Source of the DNA: an uncultured Prevotellaceae bacterium
GTDB taxonomy: Bacteria; Bacteroidota; Bacteroidia; Bacteroidales; Muribaculaceae
Direction: 5' to 3'
Length of the DNA: 25,743 nucleotides
NCBI GenBank assembly: GCA_937898675.1
Contig: CALEJB010000022.1
Coordinates: forward strand, 1-25,743
Shown here one piece after another: positions 15,455-22,745 of the stretch (position 1 is its first letter; every line of letters begins with the position of its first letter). The translations under genes and the position numbers were made by a program. The notes under the pieces were generated by a model. The model had not been told where the DNA came from. It did not search any database and was given only the letters and a program-made list of their open reading frames with translations.

Positions 15455-15538
15455 TTTAAAATACGTATTTTTGTTGATATTTTATTCATTTTTAGATTAT
15501 TGCGATAATACAAAAGACAGGACGCAACAATCAATCTA

Positions 15539-15570
15539 CAAAATTACCAACTAAAATCATCCGAAACAAA
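15539..15570 (-). promoter_or_regulatory. Full -33/-7 promoter for the dockerin/SUMF1-domain gene
   Basis: On the - strand TTTG (15567-15570) lies 20 bp upstream of TAATTTTG (15539-15546), matching the Bacteroidetes TTTG-N19-20-TAnnTTTG consensus. The gene's ATG is at 15454, which gives a leader of roughly 75-80 nt. Confidence 0.72.
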
Positions 15571-15629
15571 TTTCGCCACAATAAGTTATTAACAACCCAC
15601 GCCAAATTACCAAAATTGTCCGAAACAAA
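15560..15629. repeat. 11-bp direct repeat between divergent promoters
   Basis: TCCGAAACAAA occurs at 15560-15570 and again at 15619-15629, 59 bp apart. The first copy contains the -33 element of the leftward promoter; the second lies between the -33 and -7 elements of the rightward promoter. Each copy is therefore placed where a bound protein could affect one of the two divergent genes. The AT-rich context makes a chance repeat possible. Confidence 0.4.
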
Positions 15630-15646
15630 AAAAGTGAGTACCTTTG
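15616..15646 (+). promoter_or_regulatory. Full -33/-7 promoter for the sodium:solute symporter gene
   Basis: TTG (15616-15618) is followed after exactly 20 bp by TACCTTTG (15639-15646), a perfect -7 box. The symporter ATG is 22 bp further on, so the leader is short (about 15 nt). Confidence 0.75.
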
Positions 15647-15668
15647 CACGCTGTAAAAATCAAGATTC

Positions 15669-17177
15669 ATGGTTTCGACTGTCCATCTCATCGGGGTAAT
15701 GCTCACGGTAGCGCTGCTGCTGGCCGTGAGCTGGCTGTCGGGCCGCACAGTGAAGGACGCCCGCGCGTTCACCATTGGCGGCTCGTCGGGCTCGTGGATG
15801 GTGTGCGGCGCACTGCTGGGCACGCTGGCAGGCGGCCAGTCCACCATTGGCACGGCGCAACTGGCGTTCAGCTATGGCGTGTCGGCATGGTGGTTCACCA
15901 TCGGCGCAGGGCTGGGCGCGGCGTTGCTGGGCATTGCCTATGCAGGCCCGTTGCGGCGCAGCGGCTGTTCGACGCTGCTCGAGGTGGTGGCGCGTGAATA
16001 CGGCCGCAAAGCCGAGACCGTGGGTTCTATCCTGTTTCTCATCGGCATCTTCATCAGCATCGTGTCGCAGGTGCTGTCGTCGTCGGCGATGATTGGCAGC
16101 CTGTTTGGCATGCCGTCGCTGTGGGCGGCAATAGCGGGCGCGGTGCTCATCATGCTGCTGGTGCTGTTCGGGGGCATCAAGAGCGCCGGCGTGGGCGGCA
16201 TCGTCAAGTTGGCGCTGCTCTACCTGAGTTCGCTGGCGGCGGGCATCGTGGTGTGGCACATCACGGGCGGCCTCACGGGCCTCAAGCACGGCATCGACAG
16301 CATCTACGCCTCCCCTGCCCTCTCGGCATTCAACGGCATGAACGGCATGGACGGCATGGAGGACATCCACCACCGCTATGGCAGCATGGTGGCGCGCGGA
16401 GCGCTGAAAGACCTGGGCGGATGCCTGGCGCTGCTGTTAGGCGTCGTCTCGACGCAGACCTATGCCCAGTGCATCTGGTCAGGCGCCAGCACCCGCAAGG
16501 CCCGTCGCGGTGCCCTGTTGTGCGCCCTGTTCATGCCTGTCATCGGTGCGGCATGCACGCTCGTGGGCATCTTTATGCGCGGCCATTATGTCACCGCCGA
16601 TGAACTGGCGGCCATGCAAGCCGCGGGCGAGGCGTTGCCTGCCGGCGTGGGCGTTATCGCCGATTCGGCACAGGCGTTCCCCGCATTTGTGCTGCAGCAC
16701 ATGCCCGCATGGCTGGGCGGCCTGCTGCTCGGCACCATGCTCATCAACATCCTGGGCTGCGGCAGCGGCCTGTCGCTGGGCGCTGCAACCATCCTCGTGC
16801 GCGACGTGTACGGCAACATCGGGCGGCGCGTCAGGGCGGGCGCGTCATCGCTGCATCAGTTGCTGCACACGCGGTTGTCCATCGTGGGCATCCTCGCTGC
16901 GGCAGTTGTGGCGGCACGGACATTTCACGGCACGTTCATCAACGACCTAGGGTTCCTGTCGCTGGGGCTGCGTGCCGTCGCCATCCTGTTCCCGCTGAGT
17001 TTCGCGCTGTGGCTGCCCGGGCGCTTCAAGCCTCGCCACATTGTGCTGTCGATGCCCCTGGGCGTGGCGGCGATGCTGCTGGCCAAGTGCGCAGGCCTGC
17101 CCGGCGACGCCGCCTTCTATGGCCTAGCCGCTGCGCTCATCGTCATCCTCGCCTTGCGGGGCGTGAAGCATGCCTAA
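15669..17177 (+). CDS. Sodium:solute symporter family protein (SSS/SLC5)
   Basis: A 502-residue inner-membrane transporter with about 13 hydrophobic segments. The N-terminal pattern (SGRTVKDARAFTIGG, GALLGTLAGGQSTIGTAQLAFSYG, GPLRRSGCSTLLEVVAREYG) is typical of sodium:solute symporters, which use the LeuT fold to import sugars, amino acids, nucleobases or small acids with sodium. Substrate cannot be assigned. A loop at residues 222-232 carries the repeat NGMNGMDGMED, encoded by a 9-bp tandem repeat. The gene is divergent from one dockerin-like protein gene and convergent with another (a GHL10 glycosidase-like protein), so uptake of a released sugar or sugar acid is a reasonable but unproven guess. 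Confidence 0.85.
   Translation: MVSTVHLIGVMLTVALLLAVSWLSGRTVKDARAFTIGGSSGSWMVCGALLGTLAGGQSTIGTAQLAFSYGVSAWWFTIGAGLGAALLGIAYAGPLRRSGCSTLLEVVAREYGRKAETVGSILFLIGIFISIVSQVLSSSAMIGSLFGMPSLWAAIAGAVLIMLLVLFGGIKSAGVGGIVKLALLYLSSLAAGIVVWHITGGLTGLKHGIDSIYASPALSAFNGMNGMDGMEDIHHRYGSMVARGALKDLGGCLALLLGVVSTQTYAQCIWSGASTRKARRGALLCALFMPVIGAACTLVGIFMRGHYVTADELAAMQAAGEALPAGVGVIADSAQAFPAFVLQHMPAWLGGLLLGTMLINILGCGSGLSLGAATILVRDVYGNIGRRVRAGASSLHQLLHTRLSIVGILAAAVVAARTFHGTFINDLGFLSLGLRAVAILFPLSFALWLPGRFKPRHIVLSMPLGVAAMLLAKCAGLPGDAAFYGLAAALIVILALRGVKHA
16332..16358 (+). repeat. Three 9-bp tandem repeats inside the symporter gene
   Basis: AACGGCATG, AACGGCATG and GACGGCATG follow each other without gaps and encode three Asn/Asp-Gly-Met units. 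The unit length is a multiple of three, so copy-number change would alter the loop length without shifting the frame. Confidence 0.75.
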
Positions 17178-17218
17178 AAAAGGGCCGCCGACGGCAAGAC
17201 ATACTGCCGTGGCGGCCC
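17175..17218 (-). terminator. Intrinsic terminator for the GHL10-type gene
   Basis: GGGCCGCC-G-ACGGCA (17182-17196) pairs with TGCCGTGGCGGCCC (17205-17218), with one bulged G and an eight-base loop. Read on the - strand, the stem is followed by a T-run (complement of A 17176-17181), the classic intrinsic form. The T-run overlaps the stop codon of the opposing symporter gene. It may also stop + strand transcripts, although no T-run follows on that side. Confidence 0.82.
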
Positions 17219-17249
17219 ACTAACTCACTTATATAAATATTTTATGATT

Positions 17250-19814
17250 TTATCCTAAAATCTGGTCAATCACCGCATTAACGTCGGCGATATTGACCTC
17301 GCCGTCGTTATTGACATCGCCGGTGGCCGAGAAGGCGCCCGACAAAATCATGTCGATGAGGGCATTGACGTCGCCGATGTTCACCTCGCCGTCGCCGTTC
17401 ACGTCATGGGGCACGGGGGACTCGCTGGCCTTGTAAACAAAACTGATGACGGGGCCGAAATCGGTGAAGTGGGTCTCGCCGTCAAAGTCAAGGAACGAGG
17501 ACTTGCAACGGGCATAGTAGGTGGCGCCGTCCTGCAGCAGTTTGCTGTTGACCTTTATCTCCTCGGCGGGCAGCGTGGTCGCGTAGCCGCCGTCCTTGAG
17601 CGTCTCGATGAAACGGCTGCGGCCCCAGGTGACATCGCTGTTCGACACCTCGATGACATAGGAGGTAGCCCACTGCTGGGGCGCGAGGGTGATGTGCTGG
17701 CCCTTGTAGAGCGTGCCGCCGTCGAGGGGGATGGCAAAGCGCGCCGCGGCATGGGTGACCGAGAAGCGCACGGTGTTGCTCACCATGGTCTCGTCGCCCA
17801 CCGTGAGGGTGACGCGGGCAAAATAGGTGTTGCCCGGCTCCATCAGTTCGGCGGGAACGGTGAGCGTGCCGGTGGCCGATGCGCCCGTGAAGATGAGCGA
17901 CTGGGGCGCAAAGGTGTCGTCGCCGGCCACTTGCAGCGTGGCAGGCTGGTCGCTGCCGCAGGTGTACCACTCAACGGAGACGGGAGCCTCCAGGTCCTCG
18001 CTGCCGTCGGCGGGCGAGGTGACTGTGAGCAGCATGGGGGTGAACGAGCGCACCTCGCTCACGCCGCTGTAGTGGTTGTCGTCGCACGACTGCACGCGCC
18101 ACCAGTAGGTCTCACCGTGGACGAGTTTGCCAAACTGCAGCACGCTGGCCACGGTGTCGGTGACGGTGACGCTCTCCAGCACGTTGCTGAACTGCGGCGT
18201 GGCGGCAACCTCCACCACATAGCGCGACGCGTCGTCCACCTTGTGCCAGGCGAACTTAAACGGGGCGTCAATGGTGATGTCGTCGTCGGGGGCAATGATG
18301 ACCGGGTTGTCCAGTTGGTCGAGTTCCACACTCAGGAAGGCGGGACTCCACTCGTTGCCCACGCGGTCGAGCACGCACACGGCAAACTGGTAGCCCTGGC
18401 GGTACTGCTCGGGGATGATGTAACTGGTGTCGTAGGTCATGCCCAGCAGGTAGTCAATCTGGCCCGTAAAGGTGGCCTTGTTCATCGTGATGGGGAAGGC
18501 ATACACCGAGTAGCGCATCTTGTCCACGCCCTGCCACATCAGGGTGTTGCCCGTGCGGTCAAGGCTGGTCACCGTGCCGGGGTCCGCGGCCTCTTTCCAG
18601 GGCATAGCGGGCGGTAACGCGGGGCGCATGAACACATGGTTCTTGAGGTAATGCCCCAGGGTGTAGGAATTGAGGGCATAGAGGTACTTGCACGAGTAGA
18701 AGATGGCACCGGGCGAGCCGTCCAGCGAACTGGTGCGGTTGATTTCGACCTCGTCGGCATACTCCTTGTACTGGTTGTCGCCCGACGTGCCCGTCATGCC
18801 CGAGATGGACGCCGAGATGAACACATGGCGCCCAAAGTGCTCGGCCACCATGCTCCACCACGGGGTAATCTGGCTGTAGTCGTTGGTGCTGTGCCCAATT
18901 TTCCAATACACCTGCGGCGAGATGTAGTCGATGCTCTGCGACGCAATCCATGCCAGCGGGTCGCTAAAGATGCCGCTGTACTGCCAGTCGCTGCCCTCGG
19001 GGCACGGCGGCACGCCATACTGGCTGGCCACCGACGAACTGCTGGCGGCGACGCCGGCGGGCGAGATGCCGTAGCGCACCTCGGGGCGCGTCTCCTGTAT
19101 CATGTCATACACGGCGCGCACCATGCGGTTGACATTGTCGCGGCGCCAGTCGGCAAAGCTCAGGCTTGTGCCCGACTGCTGCCACTCGCCGTAGTCCTCG
19201 GCCTCGCTGGTGGCGGGGATGCCGCTGGGGTAAAAGTAGTCGTCATAGAGGATGCCATCAACGTCATAGTTGGTGATAATCTCTTTGCACACCGCCACAA
19301 TGCGGTCGATGGTGCGCTGCTGGCCCGGGTCCAGGATGATGGTCGAGCCCCAGGTGAGCAGCCAGCCGTCGTTCTTGAGCTCCTGGTCGGCAGCGGTGTT
19401 CCAGTCGGTGCCCGTGCTCCAGCGGTAGGGGTTCACCCAGGCGTGGCACTCCATGCCGCGCTTGTGGCATCCCTCCACGACATAGGCCAGCGGGTCAAAG
19501 CCCGGGTCCTTGCCGCGCGTGCCCGTGAGGTAACTCGACCACGGCTCCATGCTCGACTGGTACATGGCGTCGCACATCGAGCGCACCTGAAAGTTGACGG
19601 CGTTGAAGTTGTTGACCTGCAGCGAGTCGAGCAGGCGGTCCATCTGGGCCTTTTGCTTGGTGGCGCCGGCGCCCTGTGAGGGCCAGTCGAGGCACCACAC
19701 TGTGGCCACCCAGGCCGAGCGGAACTCACGCTTGGGGGTGGTGTAGGCCCAAGTCGGGGCCATCAGTCCTGACAGCAGCAGCGCCGCTGCAACAATAGTG
19801 AGGTATCGTTTCAT
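17250..19814 (-). CDS. Secreted GHL10 (DUF187) glycosidase-like protein with C-terminal dockerin-like repeats
   Basis: An 854-residue exported protein. Signal peptide about 1-23. A GHL10/DUF187 TIM-barrel domain follows at about 29-400, with EFRSAWVATV (30-39), HAWVNPYR (124-131) and YDVDGILYDDYFYP (183-196), whose acidic residues are the likely catalytic ones. Next come about four Fn3/Ig-like modules (about 411-795), then two dockerin-type calcium-loop repeats (804-854: DVNGDGEVNIGDVN and DVNNDGEVNIADVN). E. coli DigH, of the same family, cleaves peptide-free peptidoglycan strands; other members are uncharacterised, so the glycan target here is open. It has its own perfect -33/-7 promoter and an intrinsic terminator, so it is probably monocistronic. 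Confidence 0.87.
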   Translation of the reverse strand: MKRYLTIVAAALLLSGLMAPTWAYTTPKREFRSAWVATVWCLDWPSQGAGATKQKAQMDRLLDSLQVNNFNAVNFQVRSMCDAMYQSSMEPWSSYLTGTRGKDPGFDPLAYVVEGCHKRGMECHAWVNPYRWSTGTDWNTAADQELKNDGWLLTWGSTIILDPGQQRTIDRIVAVCKEIITNYDVDGILYDDYFYPSGIPATSEAEDYGEWQQSGTSLSFADWRRDNVNRMVRAVYDMIQETRPEVRYGISPAGVAASSSSVASQYGVPPCPEGSDWQYSGIFSDPLAWIASQSIDYISPQVYWKIGHSTNDYSQITPWWSMVAEHFGRHVFISASISGMTGTSGDNQYKEYADEVEINRTSSLDGSPGAIFYSCKYLYALNSYTLGHYLKNHVFMRPALPPAMPWKEAADPGTVTSLDRTGNTLMWQGVDKMRYSVYAFPITMNKATFTGQIDYLLGMTYDTSYIIPEQYRQGYQFAVCVLDRVGNEWSPAFLSVELDQLDNPVIIAPDDDITIDAPFKFAWHKVDDASRYVVEVAATPQFSNVLESVTVTDTVASVLQFGKLVHGETYWWRVQSCDDNHYSGVSEVRSFTPMLLTVTSPADGSEDLEAPVSVEWYTCGSDQPATLQVAGDDTFAPQSLIFTGASATGTLTVPAELMEPGNTYFARVTLTVGDETMVSNTVRFSVTHAAARFAIPLDGGTLYKGQHITLAPQQWATSYVIEVSNSDVTWGRSRFIETLKDGGYATTLPAEEIKVNSKLLQDGATYYARCKSSFLDFDGETHFTDFGPVISFVYKASESPVPHDVNGDGEVNIGDVNALIDMILSGAFSATGDVNNDGEVNIADVNAVIDQILG

Positions 19815-19858
19815 ATTCTAAACAATTGTGGTTAATTCTTAAAAAATGATATCATGCA

Positions 19859-19889
19859 CAAAGGTAGCAACAAAATTGCGCCGATGCAA
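19859..19889 (-). promoter_or_regulatory. Full -33/-7 promoter for the GHL10-type gene
   Basis: On the - strand TTG (19887-19889) precedes TACCTTTG (19859-19866) by exactly 20 bp. The gene's ATG at 19814 leaves a leader of about 35-40 nt. The 10-bp palindrome GCGCCGGCGC (19890-19899) abuts the -33 element. Confidence 0.75.
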
Positions 19890-19931
19890 GCGCCGGCGCA
19901 ATAACTTATAGATATTTAACGATTTTGTTGC

Positions 19932-20375
19932 TCACAGCCGGTCAAAGGGGATGCGCGCCAGCAGTTCGCCAAAGCGCTCGGCACCATCTTGCAGCTTGCC
20001 GCCCACCATGGGGCGCAGCAACAGCGGCAGGTCGAGCTGCAGCTCGGCGGTGCTCATGGTGGTGCCGTCGGCCTGGCCCTCGAGGTTCACGACCATGTTG
20101 ATGGGCACGGGCGACGACGATGCGGTGTAGATGACGCGCCGGCCCTCGATGCAGTTGGGCCGGTCGAGCTGGAGCTTGACCTCGCCCATGGGCGACTGGA
20201 TGGCGATGGCGTCGTCGGTAAACTTGACGGTGTCGAGGTGCTCGCGCGCCGCCGCGTCGATGCGGTCGGCATTGGCCTCAATCTGGCGCTGGATGAGCGA
20301 CGGGTTGGAGAGTTTGCTGTAAATCGTTGCGGCATCGCATGCGATGCTGTGCGGTTGGCTCTTATAGGAATCCAT
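19932..20375 (-). CDS. SRPBCC-fold (polyketide cyclase/START-like) protein
   Basis: A 147-residue soluble protein. The pattern (IACDAATIYSKLSNPSL at the N-terminus, a DTVKF strand, IAIQSPMGEVKLQL, repeated short strands, and a long C-terminal helix MVGGKLQDGAERFGELLARI) fits the SRPBCC helix-grip fold, which encloses hydrophobic ligands. No specific ligand or reaction can be inferred. It begins 41 bp after pyrE on the same strand and is probably co-transcribed with it. A functional link to pyrimidine synthesis is not obvious; the pairing may simply be conserved gene order. Confidence 0.72.
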   Translation of the reverse strand: MDSYKSQPHSIACDAATIYSKLSNPSLIQRQIEANADRIDAAAREHLDTVKFTDDAIAIQSPMGEVKLQLDRPNCIEGRRVIYTASSSPVPINMVVNLEGQADGTTMSTAELQLDLPLLLRPMVGGKLQDGAERFGELLARIPFDRL

Positions 20376-20416
20376 GTCTATTGGTTTTGATTGGTCTTTA
20401 GTTCTTGTTTTTTCGG

Positions 20417-21073
20417 TCAGTCCACGGCGTCAAAGCCCGCAGGCACCCAGTCCTCGGGGTCGCGGTGCCACTGCTGCAGCACCTCGGCGTCGGTGCCCGA
20501 CAGCAGGCCGCTGTCCTGCGCCACATCGAGCATGGTGGTGAAGCTGGTGAGCGACACCGCGGGCAGATTGGCGCGCTTGAGAGCGCGCGCGGCCACAGGG
20601 AAGTCGTAGTTGAATATCACCACCGCGCCCACCACGATGCCGCCCGCCTCGCTGATGGTGTTGAGCGAACGCAGGCAGTTGTTGCCCGTGGACAGCTGGT
20701 CCTCGATGAGCACCACGCGCTGCCCCGGCTTGATGTCGCCCTCGATGAGGTTCTCAAGGCCGTGGTCCTTGGGCGTGTTGCGCACATACACAAACGGCAT
20801 CGACAGCGAGTCGGCCACCAGCGCGCCGTGGGCGATGGCGCCCGTGGCAATGCCAGCTATCACCTCGGCATCGCCAAAGTTTTCCATAATCAGCCGAGCC
20901 ATTTCCACCTTGATGAGGTTACGCACGCGCGGATAGGACAGCGACATGCGCAGGTCGGTGTAGATGGGCGAATTCCAGCCCGTGGCCCACGAGAACGGAC
21001 TGTCGGGCTGCAACTTTATCGCATTGATGCTGAGCAGTTTCTCGGCCAGCAAGGTGTCAAGGTCTTTGGTCAT
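20417..21073 (-). CDS. pyrE: Orotate phosphoribosyltransferase
   Basis: It joins orotate to PRPP to form OMP in pyrimidine synthesis. The 218 residues include WATGWNSPIYTDLR (29-42, substrate region), the mobile-loop segment PKDHG (101-105) and the PRPP-binding motif LIEDQLSTGNN (122-132). In most relatives this motif reads ED-hydrophobic-x-STGGS; here Q and NN replace the usual residues, a mild departure. The reading frame is open upstream to 21208, but the added sequence crosses AT-rich non-coding DNA and has no similarity to PyrE, so I start at the ATG at 21073 (MTKDLDTLL); an ATG two codons upstream at 21079 is possible. Followed by the SRPBCC gene. Confidence 0.92.
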   Translation of the reverse strand: MTKDLDTLLAEKLLSINAIKLQPDSPFSWATGWNSPIYTDLRMSLSYPRVRNLIKVEMARLIMENFGDAEVIAGIATGAIAHGALVADSLSMPFVYVRNTPKDHGLENLIEGDIKPGQRVVLIEDQLSTGNNCLRSLNTISEAGGIVVGAVVIFNYDFPVAARALKRANLPAVSLTSFTTMLDVAQDSGLLSGTDAEVLQQWHRDPEDWVPAGFDAVD

Positions 21074-21230
21074 TGGCATTGGTCGGGTGATGAGTGTCGG
21101 TTTGGTTTTGGGTGCGAATTTACTGCATTTCCCGCACACGACGATAAAAATCGGGCGGGAAAATGATGTAAAACTTGTTAACGCGGCACCGCGCTGCCGC
21201 GCCGCCAATCAGTTTGCCCGCGCCCGGCGC

Positions 21231-21365
21231 TCATTGCCCCCACTGCGTGTTGAGCCATTCGACCTTCATGTGGAACCACGGGCGGGCAAGGCGCAATGTG
21301 GCGAAAAAAAGGCCAAAATTGTGCAAGTTGCGTTTGAATTGATTACCTTTGTGCCTGCAAACCAA
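21231..21365 (-). other. Possible small gene or gene remnant (44 codons)
   Basis: From a TTG at 21365 the - strand is open for 44 codons to a TGA at 21231-21233. The last 23 sense codons have G or C at the third position in 19 cases, as in neighbouring genes, and encode a tryptophan-rich end (...RPWFHMKVEWLNTQWGQ). There is no ATG near the beginning, and the first half is AT-rich and overlaps the patatin promoter. It could be a small protein, the surviving 3' end of a decayed gene, or chance. I do not recognise the family. Confidence 0.2.
21319..21351 (+). promoter_or_regulatory. Promoter of the patatin-recX-comF operon
   Basis: TACCTTTG (21344-21351) is a perfect -7 box 30 bp before the patatin ATG. 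A TTG at 21319-21321 lies 22 bp upstream, slightly beyond the usual 19-21. This places the start codon at 21382 and excludes the TTG at 21349, which lies within the -7 box. Confidence 0.65.
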
Positions 21366-21381
21366 CCTAACCTACATTATT

Positions 21382-22260
21382 ATGGCAACAGTCAAGACAG
21401 GCATGGTCCTTGAGGGCGGTGGCATGCGGGGCATGTACACCTGCGGCATCCTGGATGTGCTCATGGAGCACCGCATCTACACGGGCGCCATGGTCGGCGT
21501 GTCGGCGGGCATTGCCCTGGGCTGCAACTACAAGTCGCACCAGCCCGGCCGCGCGCTGCGCTACAACAAGCGCTTTGCCCGCGACAAGCGCTACAGCGGC
21601 CTGTGCTCGCTGCTGCTCACGGGCAACTACTACAATGCCGACTTTGCCTTCCACAAGGTGCCTAGCCGCTACGACATCTTTGACGGCAACACGTTTGAGA
21701 ACTCGCCCATGGAGTGCTATGCGGTGTGCTTTGACGCGCTCAAGGGCGAGACCGTCTATCACCGCCTCGACCGCGTGGACTATGACACGCTGGAGTGGAT
21801 TCGCGCCTCGTCGTCGATGCCCGTGGCGGCGCGCCCCGTCGAGATTGGGGGATCGCTGCTGCTCGACGGAGGCCTGGGCGACTCCATCCCGCTGCAGTTC
21901 ATGATGGACCAAGGCTACCGCCGCAACGTCGTCATCCTCACCCGCGAGCATGGCTACCGCAAGGGCCGCAACCGCAGCCTGTGGATGATGAAGCCGCTGC
22001 TGCACCGCTATCCCAAAGTCATCGAGGCCCTGCGCCAGCGGCCCGAAAAATACAACGGGCAGCTCAAGCTGGTCGAGAAAGAGGAACGCGACGGCAACGC
22101 ATTTGTGTTCAGACCGTTAAAGCCGTTGAACATCAGCCGCACATGCCACGACCCGCAGGAGTACGACCGCGTGTATCAGCAGGGCCGCACCGAGGCCACG
22201 CAGCGCCTCGACGACCTCGTCAAGTTCCTCAACAAAGAGGAACCAACTCCTAACTCCTAA
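21382..22260 (+). CDS. Patatin-like phospholipase family protein
   Basis: A 292-residue serine hydrolase that probably cleaves acyl esters of lipids. All catalytic elements are present: oxyanion loop EGGGMRG (11-17), nucleophile S41 in GVSAG (39-43) and the dyad aspartate D162 in LLLDGGLGD (159-167). The size and the C-terminal half (VVILTREHGYRK, then ISRTCHDPQEYDRVYQQG) match the single-domain bacterial patatins related to E. coli YjjU. There is no signal peptide, so it is cytoplasmic or peripheral on the membrane. It is first in an operon with recX (5-bp gap) and comF. The lipid substrate is unknown. Confidence 0.88.
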   Translation: MATVKTGMVLEGGGMRGMYTCGILDVLMEHRIYTGAMVGVSAGIALGCNYKSHQPGRALRYNKRFARDKRYSGLCSLLLTGNYYNADFAFHKVPSRYDIFDGNTFENSPMECYAVCFDALKGETVYHRLDRVDYDTLEWIRASSSMPVAARPVEIGGSLLLDGGLGDSIPLQFMMDQGYRRNVVILTREHGYRKGRNRSLWMMKPLLHRYPKVIEALRQRPEKYNGQLKLVEKEERDGNAFVFRPLKPLNISRTCHDPQEYDRVYQQGRTEATQRLDDLVKFLNKEEPTPNS

Positions 22261-22265
22261 CTCCC

Positions 22266-22745
22266 ATGACTCCCTCCCAGGCCATGAACCGTGCCGCCGC
22301 CCTGTGCGCCGCCAGCGAGCAGGCGCCGGGTGACATCCGTGCCAAGCTGGCGAAGTGGGGTCTCACGCCCAGCGACGCCGCCGCCGTGCTGCGCCAGCTC
22401 AACGAGCAGGGTTTCATCGACGAGCGCCGCTTTGCCCACGCGTTTGTCCACGACCGTTTTGCGTTCAACGGCTGGGGCCGCATCAAGATTGCCCATCAGC
22501 TGCGGCTCAAGGGCATCACCGACGGCGGCATCATCGACGAGGCGCTGGCGGCCATCGGCGACGAGGAGTACCGCGAGACGCTCACCGGCCTGCTGCGCGC
22601 CAAGTGGCGCGTGGTCCAGGGCCGCGTGCCGCGTGCAGCCTGGGCGGCGATGATGCGCTTTGCCGCGTCGCGCGGCTTTGAACCGGGCCTTACCGCCGAT
22701 GTCATCAAACAGATTACCCGCATCGACGATGTTCAAGACGATTAG
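22266..22745 (+). CDS. recX: RecX family regulator of RecA
   Basis: A 159-residue all-helical protein of the RecX family, which binds RecA filaments and limits recombinase activity. Recognisable features are the repeated three-helix units: LAKWGLTPSDAAAVLRQLNEQGFIDERRFAHAFVHDRF is followed by GRIKIAHQLRLKGI and by a third unit ending AASRGFEPGLTADVIKQI. The length is standard. It starts 5 bp after the patatin stop and overlaps comF by 17 bp, so the three genes are probably translated from one message. recA lies only about 1.7 kb downstream on the opposite strand, not in the same operon as in many other bacteria. Confidence 0.88.
   Translation: MTPSQAMNRAAALCAASEQAPGDIRAKLAKWGLTPSDAAAVLRQLNEQGFIDERRFAHAFVHDRFAFNGWGRIKIAHQLRLKGITDGGIIDEALAAIGDEEYRETLTGLLRAKWRVVQGRVPRAAWAAMMRFAASRGFEPGLTADVIKQITRIDDVQDD

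Larger units (their letters stand above)
21074..21381. other. Divergent intergenic region between pyrE and the patatin gene
   Basis: About 308 bp. The pyrE side holds a weak -7-like TAAATTCG on the - strand (21115-21122) without a convincing -33. A GCGGCA/TGCCGC inverted repeat (21183-21200) lies in very GC-rich sequence. The patatin side has a clear promoter (21344-21351). A short - strand frame with codon use like a real gene (21231-21365) occupies the middle. No RNA gene was recognised. Confidence 0.5.

Noticed and set aside
19890..19899. Palindrome GCGCCGGCGC next to the GHL10 promoter
   Set aside because: Ten-base GC palindromes are expected by chance in such GC-rich DNA; mentioned only as context.
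21183..21200. GCGGCA/TGCCGC hairpin in the pyrE-patatin gap
   Set aside because: Short, in very GC-rich sequence, with no T-run and no gene end nearby; not a credible terminator or riboswitch.
21074..21208. 45-residue upstream extension of PyrE
   Set aside because: The added residues come from AT-rich intergenic DNA and precede the normal PyrE N-terminus; the ATG at 21073 gives a normal-length protein.
21349..21381. TTG start adding 11 residues to the patatin protein
   Set aside because: The TTG lies inside the -7 box, so it would not be in the transcript.
22660..22728. 23-residue upstream extension of ComF
   Set aside because: It lies wholly within recX in another frame and precedes the typical ComF N-terminus with its zinc-binding cysteines.
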